Assembly (NCBI GenBank): GCA_009697815.1
Contig: WLRQ01000008.1
Span: 1 to 64,000, forward strand
Length of the DNA stretch: 64,000 bases
Reading direction: 5' to 3'
DNA from: Actinomycetota bacterium
Lineage (GTDB): Bacteria; Actinomycetota; Actinomycetes; S36-B12; CAIYMF01
Positions within the stretch are counted from its first letter, which is position 1. Each line of letters begins with the position of its first letter. Positions 61,758-64,000 of the stretch are shown here, piece by piece. The position numbers and the translations under genes were made by a program. A model generated the notes under the pieces. It was not told where the DNA came from. It made no database searches and saw only the letters and a program-made list of their open reading frames with translations.

Positions 61758-63176
61758 ATGACCGTCGAATCCGCCGCGCAGGCGGCATATCTCGTTGCAG
61801 CGCTGCTCTTTATTCTGGCGCTTGCCGGGCTGTCCAAGCACGAGACCGCCAAGACGGGCAACGCCTACGGCATGGCTGGGATGGCGGTCGCCCTCGTGGC
61901 GACCGTCGCCCTTGCGATCACCCGCAACGTCTCCTCGCTCGGTCTGATCCTCATCGGCGTCGCGATGGTGATCGGGGCTGGCATCGGCCTGTGGCGCGCT
62001 CGGGTCGTTGAGATGACTGGCATGCCAGAGCTGATCGCGATTCTGCACTCGTTCGTCGGATTGGCCGCAGTGCTCGTGGGTTGGAACGGCTATCTGGCAA
62101 TCGAGGGTGGCGCGGATCCGGCCGAGGCAGCGGTACTGATCGCGCAGGGCACGCTGGGGATCCACCACGCCGAGGTGTTCATCGGCGTGTTCATCGGTGC
62201 GGTCACGTTTACCGGATCGATCGTGGCATTCCTCAAGCTCTCCGCCCGCATCAACTCCAAGCCACTCATGCTGCCGGGCAAGAACTTCCTCAACGTCGGT
62301 GCGCTCGTGGTGTTCCTGGCCTTGACGGTGTGGTTCTGCCTCTCGCCGCAGCTCTGGCTGCTCGTGGTGGTCACGGTTGTCGCGCTGCTCCTTGGCTGGC
62401 ACCTCGTCGCCTCCATCGGCGGCGGCGATATGCCGGTGGTGGTCTCGATGCTCAACAGCTACTCCGGGTGGGCAGCGGCCGCATCGGGCTTCCTGCTCGA
62501 GAACGATCTGCTCATCGTCACCGGCGCACTCGTGGGATCCTCTGGCGCCTACCTGTCCTACATCATGTGCCGGGCGATGAACCGGTCGTTCATCTCCGTC
62601 ATCGCCGGCGGTTTCGGGATCGAGGCCGGACCGGCCGATGACAAGGACTACGGCGATCACCGCGAGGTCAACGCCGACCAGGTCGCTGAACTTCTCACCG
62701 CGGCGAAGTCCGTCATCATCACCCCCGGATACGGCATGGCCGTCGCCCAGGCGCAGTACGGCGTCGCGGAGCTCACGCGCAAGCTCCGTGCAAACGGAAC
62801 AACCGTGCGTTTCGGTATCCACCCCGTGGCCGGACGCCTGCCCGGGCACATGAATGTGCTTCTCGCAGAAGCGAAGGTTCCCTACGACATCGTCCTGGAA
62901 ATGGACGAGATCAACGACGACTTCAGTGACACCGACGTCGTGCTCGTCATTGGCGCGAACGACACCGTGAACCCGGCTGCTGAGGACGACCCCACCAGCC
63001 CGATTGCCGGCATGCCTGTGCTCAAGGTATGGGACGCCGACAATGTCATCGTGTTCAAGCGGTCTATGGCCTCGGGCTACGCGGGCGTGCAGAACCCGCT
63101 GTTCTTCCGTGAGAACTCAGCGATGCTCTTCGGAGACGCCAAGGACCGCGTCGAGGACATCATCCGCGCACTGTAG
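61758..63176 (+). CDS. pntB: NAD(P) transhydrogenase beta subunit
   Basis: 472 residues. Nine membrane helices carry proton translocation ([17 protein letters not shown]-type segments, [24 protein letters not shown]). NADP(H)-binding domain III is at the C-terminus: [74 protein letters not shown] and [18 protein letters not shown]. The complex makes NADPH from NADP and NADH using the proton gradient. Operon with pntA. Confidence 0.97.
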   Translation: MTVESAAQAAYLVAALLFILALAGLSKHETAKTGNAYGMAGMAVALVATVALAITRNVSSLGLILIGVAMVIGAGIGLWRARVVEMTGMPELIAILHSFVGLAAVLVGWNGYLAIEGGADPAEAAVLIAQGTLGIHHAEVFIGVFIGAVTFTGSIVAFLKLSARINSKPLMLPGKNFLNVGALVVFLALTVWFCLSPQLWLLVVVTVVALLLGWHLVASIGGGDMPVVVSMLNSYSGWAAAASGFLLENDLLIVTGALVGSSGAYLSYIMCRAMNRSFISVIAGGFGIEAGPADDKDYGDHREVNADQVAELLTAAKSVIITPGYGMAVAQAQYGVAELTRKLRANGTTVRFGIHPVAGRLPGHMNVLLAEAKVPYDIVLEMDEINDDFSDTDVVLVIGANDTVNPAAEDDPTSPIAGMPVLKVWDADNVIVFKRSMASGYAGVQNPLFFRENSAMLFGDAKDRVEDIIRAL

Positions 63177-63203
63177 GCACGGCGCAGATGATGCCTCGGG
63201 AGA

Positions 63204-63440
63204 TCAGCGCCAGAAGTTGTTCGCCGCGGCGATCGTTGAGAACTCGATGGCCACCGTCTGAGTCAGTGCGATGAGCATCGCCGGATCGTTGGCGTAGATG
63301 TCGCGCTGACGGGCGCGTTGATCGGCGTCTGGCTGCGAAGACTTGACGATCAGCCGCGCCATCTTCAGGGCAAGAGCTCTGCCCTCTTCGGGCGTCGAGG
63401 TCAACAGTGTGTTGTTGGGAACCAATTCGAAGTCGGCCAT
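63204..63440 (-). CDS. Small hypothetical protein (78 aa)
   Basis: ATG 63440 is preceded by AGGACGAG with a 5-nt gap. 78 residues with no membrane segment or cysteine: a short strand (DFELVPNNTLL), a helix (EEGRALALKMARLIVKSSQ), a charged stretch and a helix (DPAMLIALTQTVAIEFSTIAAAN). I do not recognise the family. The ribosome site and amphipathic helices make coding likely. Convergent with pntB. Confidence 0.6.
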   Translation of the reverse strand: MADFELVPNNTLLTSTPEEGRALALKMARLIVKSSQPDADQRARQRDIYANDPAMLIALTQTVAIEFSTIAAANNFWR

Positions 63441-64000
63441 GTGATCTCGTCCTTGTCATGTGGGATGTGAAAATGCTCTGAGCACTCGCACCTATTCGAG
63501 GGCAGATGGTACGTGCCCCTCAGGTTCTTGTCACGGGGTCGCTTCGGTGCCTCTGGTGTCGCCGGGGCTTGTGGTGTTCAGGGCATCACTGACATGAGGC
63601 GTTCTGACGTTTCTTCCGGGGCCGCGACCGTGTTCTTCGTCGTCATGATTCTGTTCGGCTGGTGCATGTCCTGCGCGGGACTCTTGCACTGTCGTGGCGC
63701 TATCGCGAGGAGCTATCGCGAGGAGCTATCGCGAGGAGCTATCGCGAGGAGCGGCGCGTAGTGGGCAACCGCGCCTGCCGAGGTTGGTATCGCACTGCGG
63801 TGTTTCTATTCGTGGGTGTGTGGGTTCACGTCGTGCGGAGCCTGTCGGCAGCCGGGGGGTCGCCTTGGGGATGACCGGGATCCGCTCCTGGCCACCTTCA
63901 CTCCTGGCGGGTTCGGGATGGTGTCCGGTGCTCGGATTCGGTTGTGCTGCAAGCGAATTCGGTGGGTGGGGGTCTTGACGTGAATCGCACATGTGTTCTA
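63441..64000. other. Intergenic region, no supported gene
   Basis: 560 bp contain only short overlapping open frames without ribosome sites or family likeness. It holds a 4 x 13 bp tandem repeat and, at 63975-63980, a TTGACG that could be the -35 of a gene beyond the window. Codon patterns in the frames are unlike the neighbouring genes. Confidence 0.6.
63699..63750. repeat. Four perfect 13-bp direct repeats
   Basis: GCTATCGCGAGGA is repeated at 63699, 63712, 63725 and 63738 with no mismatch; a partial GC follows. The unit contains the palindrome TCGCGA. As 13 is not a multiple of three, copy-number change would shift any reading frame across it. Confidence 0.9.

Noticed and set aside
63513-63978. 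Small frames across the 13-bp repeats
   Set aside because: No ribosome site, no family likeness, and the repeat shifts the frame with each copy.
63975-64000. Possible promoter TTGACG at the right edge
   Set aside because: The -10 would fall beyond the window, so it cannot be judged.
63441-64000. CRISPR array suggested by the 13-bp repeats
   Set aside because: Units are directly adjacent without spacers and far too short for CRISPR repeats.

Overview
The window is a continuous stretch of a high-GC (my estimate is about 65%) actinobacterial chromosome. Supporting signs are many GTG starts, actinobacterial gene families (GlpR-like protein, FtsB/DivIC-DUF501-Ppx block, actinobacterial MazG and Mfd, protein O-mannosyltransferase, rplY-pth), and gene order that follows the Mycobacterium Rv0992c-Rv1026 region with insertions and gaps. 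I cannot place it in a family. It is mostly a housekeeping region: I see no insertion sequence, prophage or CRISPR array.

Layout. 1-5.9 kb: a truncated DNA-glycosylase-like gene, a TetR regulator, CpaB/SAF and FmdB proteins, an ABC-2 exporter pair and a tandem fluoride-channel (CrcB) pair. 5.9-10.6 kb: 5-formyltetrahydrofolate cyclo-ligase divergent from moeA/glp-moaC-moaB-rimJ and a GlpR-like membrane protein. 10.6-22 kb: tRNA-Ala(CGC), yjdM, a sulfite-oxidase-type molybdoenzyme, pmt, rsmI, metG, tatD, a methyltransferase where rpfB usually lies, rsmA, ispE and an ABC-F protein. 22-28 kb: MarR, TetR, an acyl desaturase with a tandem palindromic operator, then a little-known trio: a Cache-HAMP receptor without output domain, a winged-helix/HSL-hydrolase fusion, and a divergent MinD/ParA-like ATPase. 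28-34.5 kb: tRNA-Gln(TTG), glmU-prs, rplY, pth, cysQ and a secreted protein with three Cys-bearing repeats. 34.8-48.4 kb: mfd, a SurA-N-like lipoprotein, mazG, a DUF885 peptidase, a YciO/Sua5 protein, an MpaB-like protein, eno, ftsB, DUF501, ppx, a double-ACT protein, def, and a class-I-shaped tRNA with anticodon UAA. 48.5-63.4 kb: a COQ4-like protein, Bax-inhibitor-1, a DUF4287 protein, SGNH hydrolase, cystathionine beta-synthase, a GcvT-like protein, an HNH lipoprotein, a DUF6174 lipoprotein, a duplicated small-barrel protein, a SulP transporter, a Fur regulator, pntAB and a small ORF. 63.4-64 kb: non-coding, with a 4 x 13 bp tandem repeat.

A repeated regulatory pattern runs through the window. 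Many monocistronic or first genes have no ribosome-binding site but carry a TAnnnT element exactly 6-8 nt before the start codon, which is the signature of leaderless transcripts. I used this to choose several starts. The strongest candidate for an undescribed system is the Cache/winged-helix-hydrolase/ParA-like trio at 24.5-28.05 kb.
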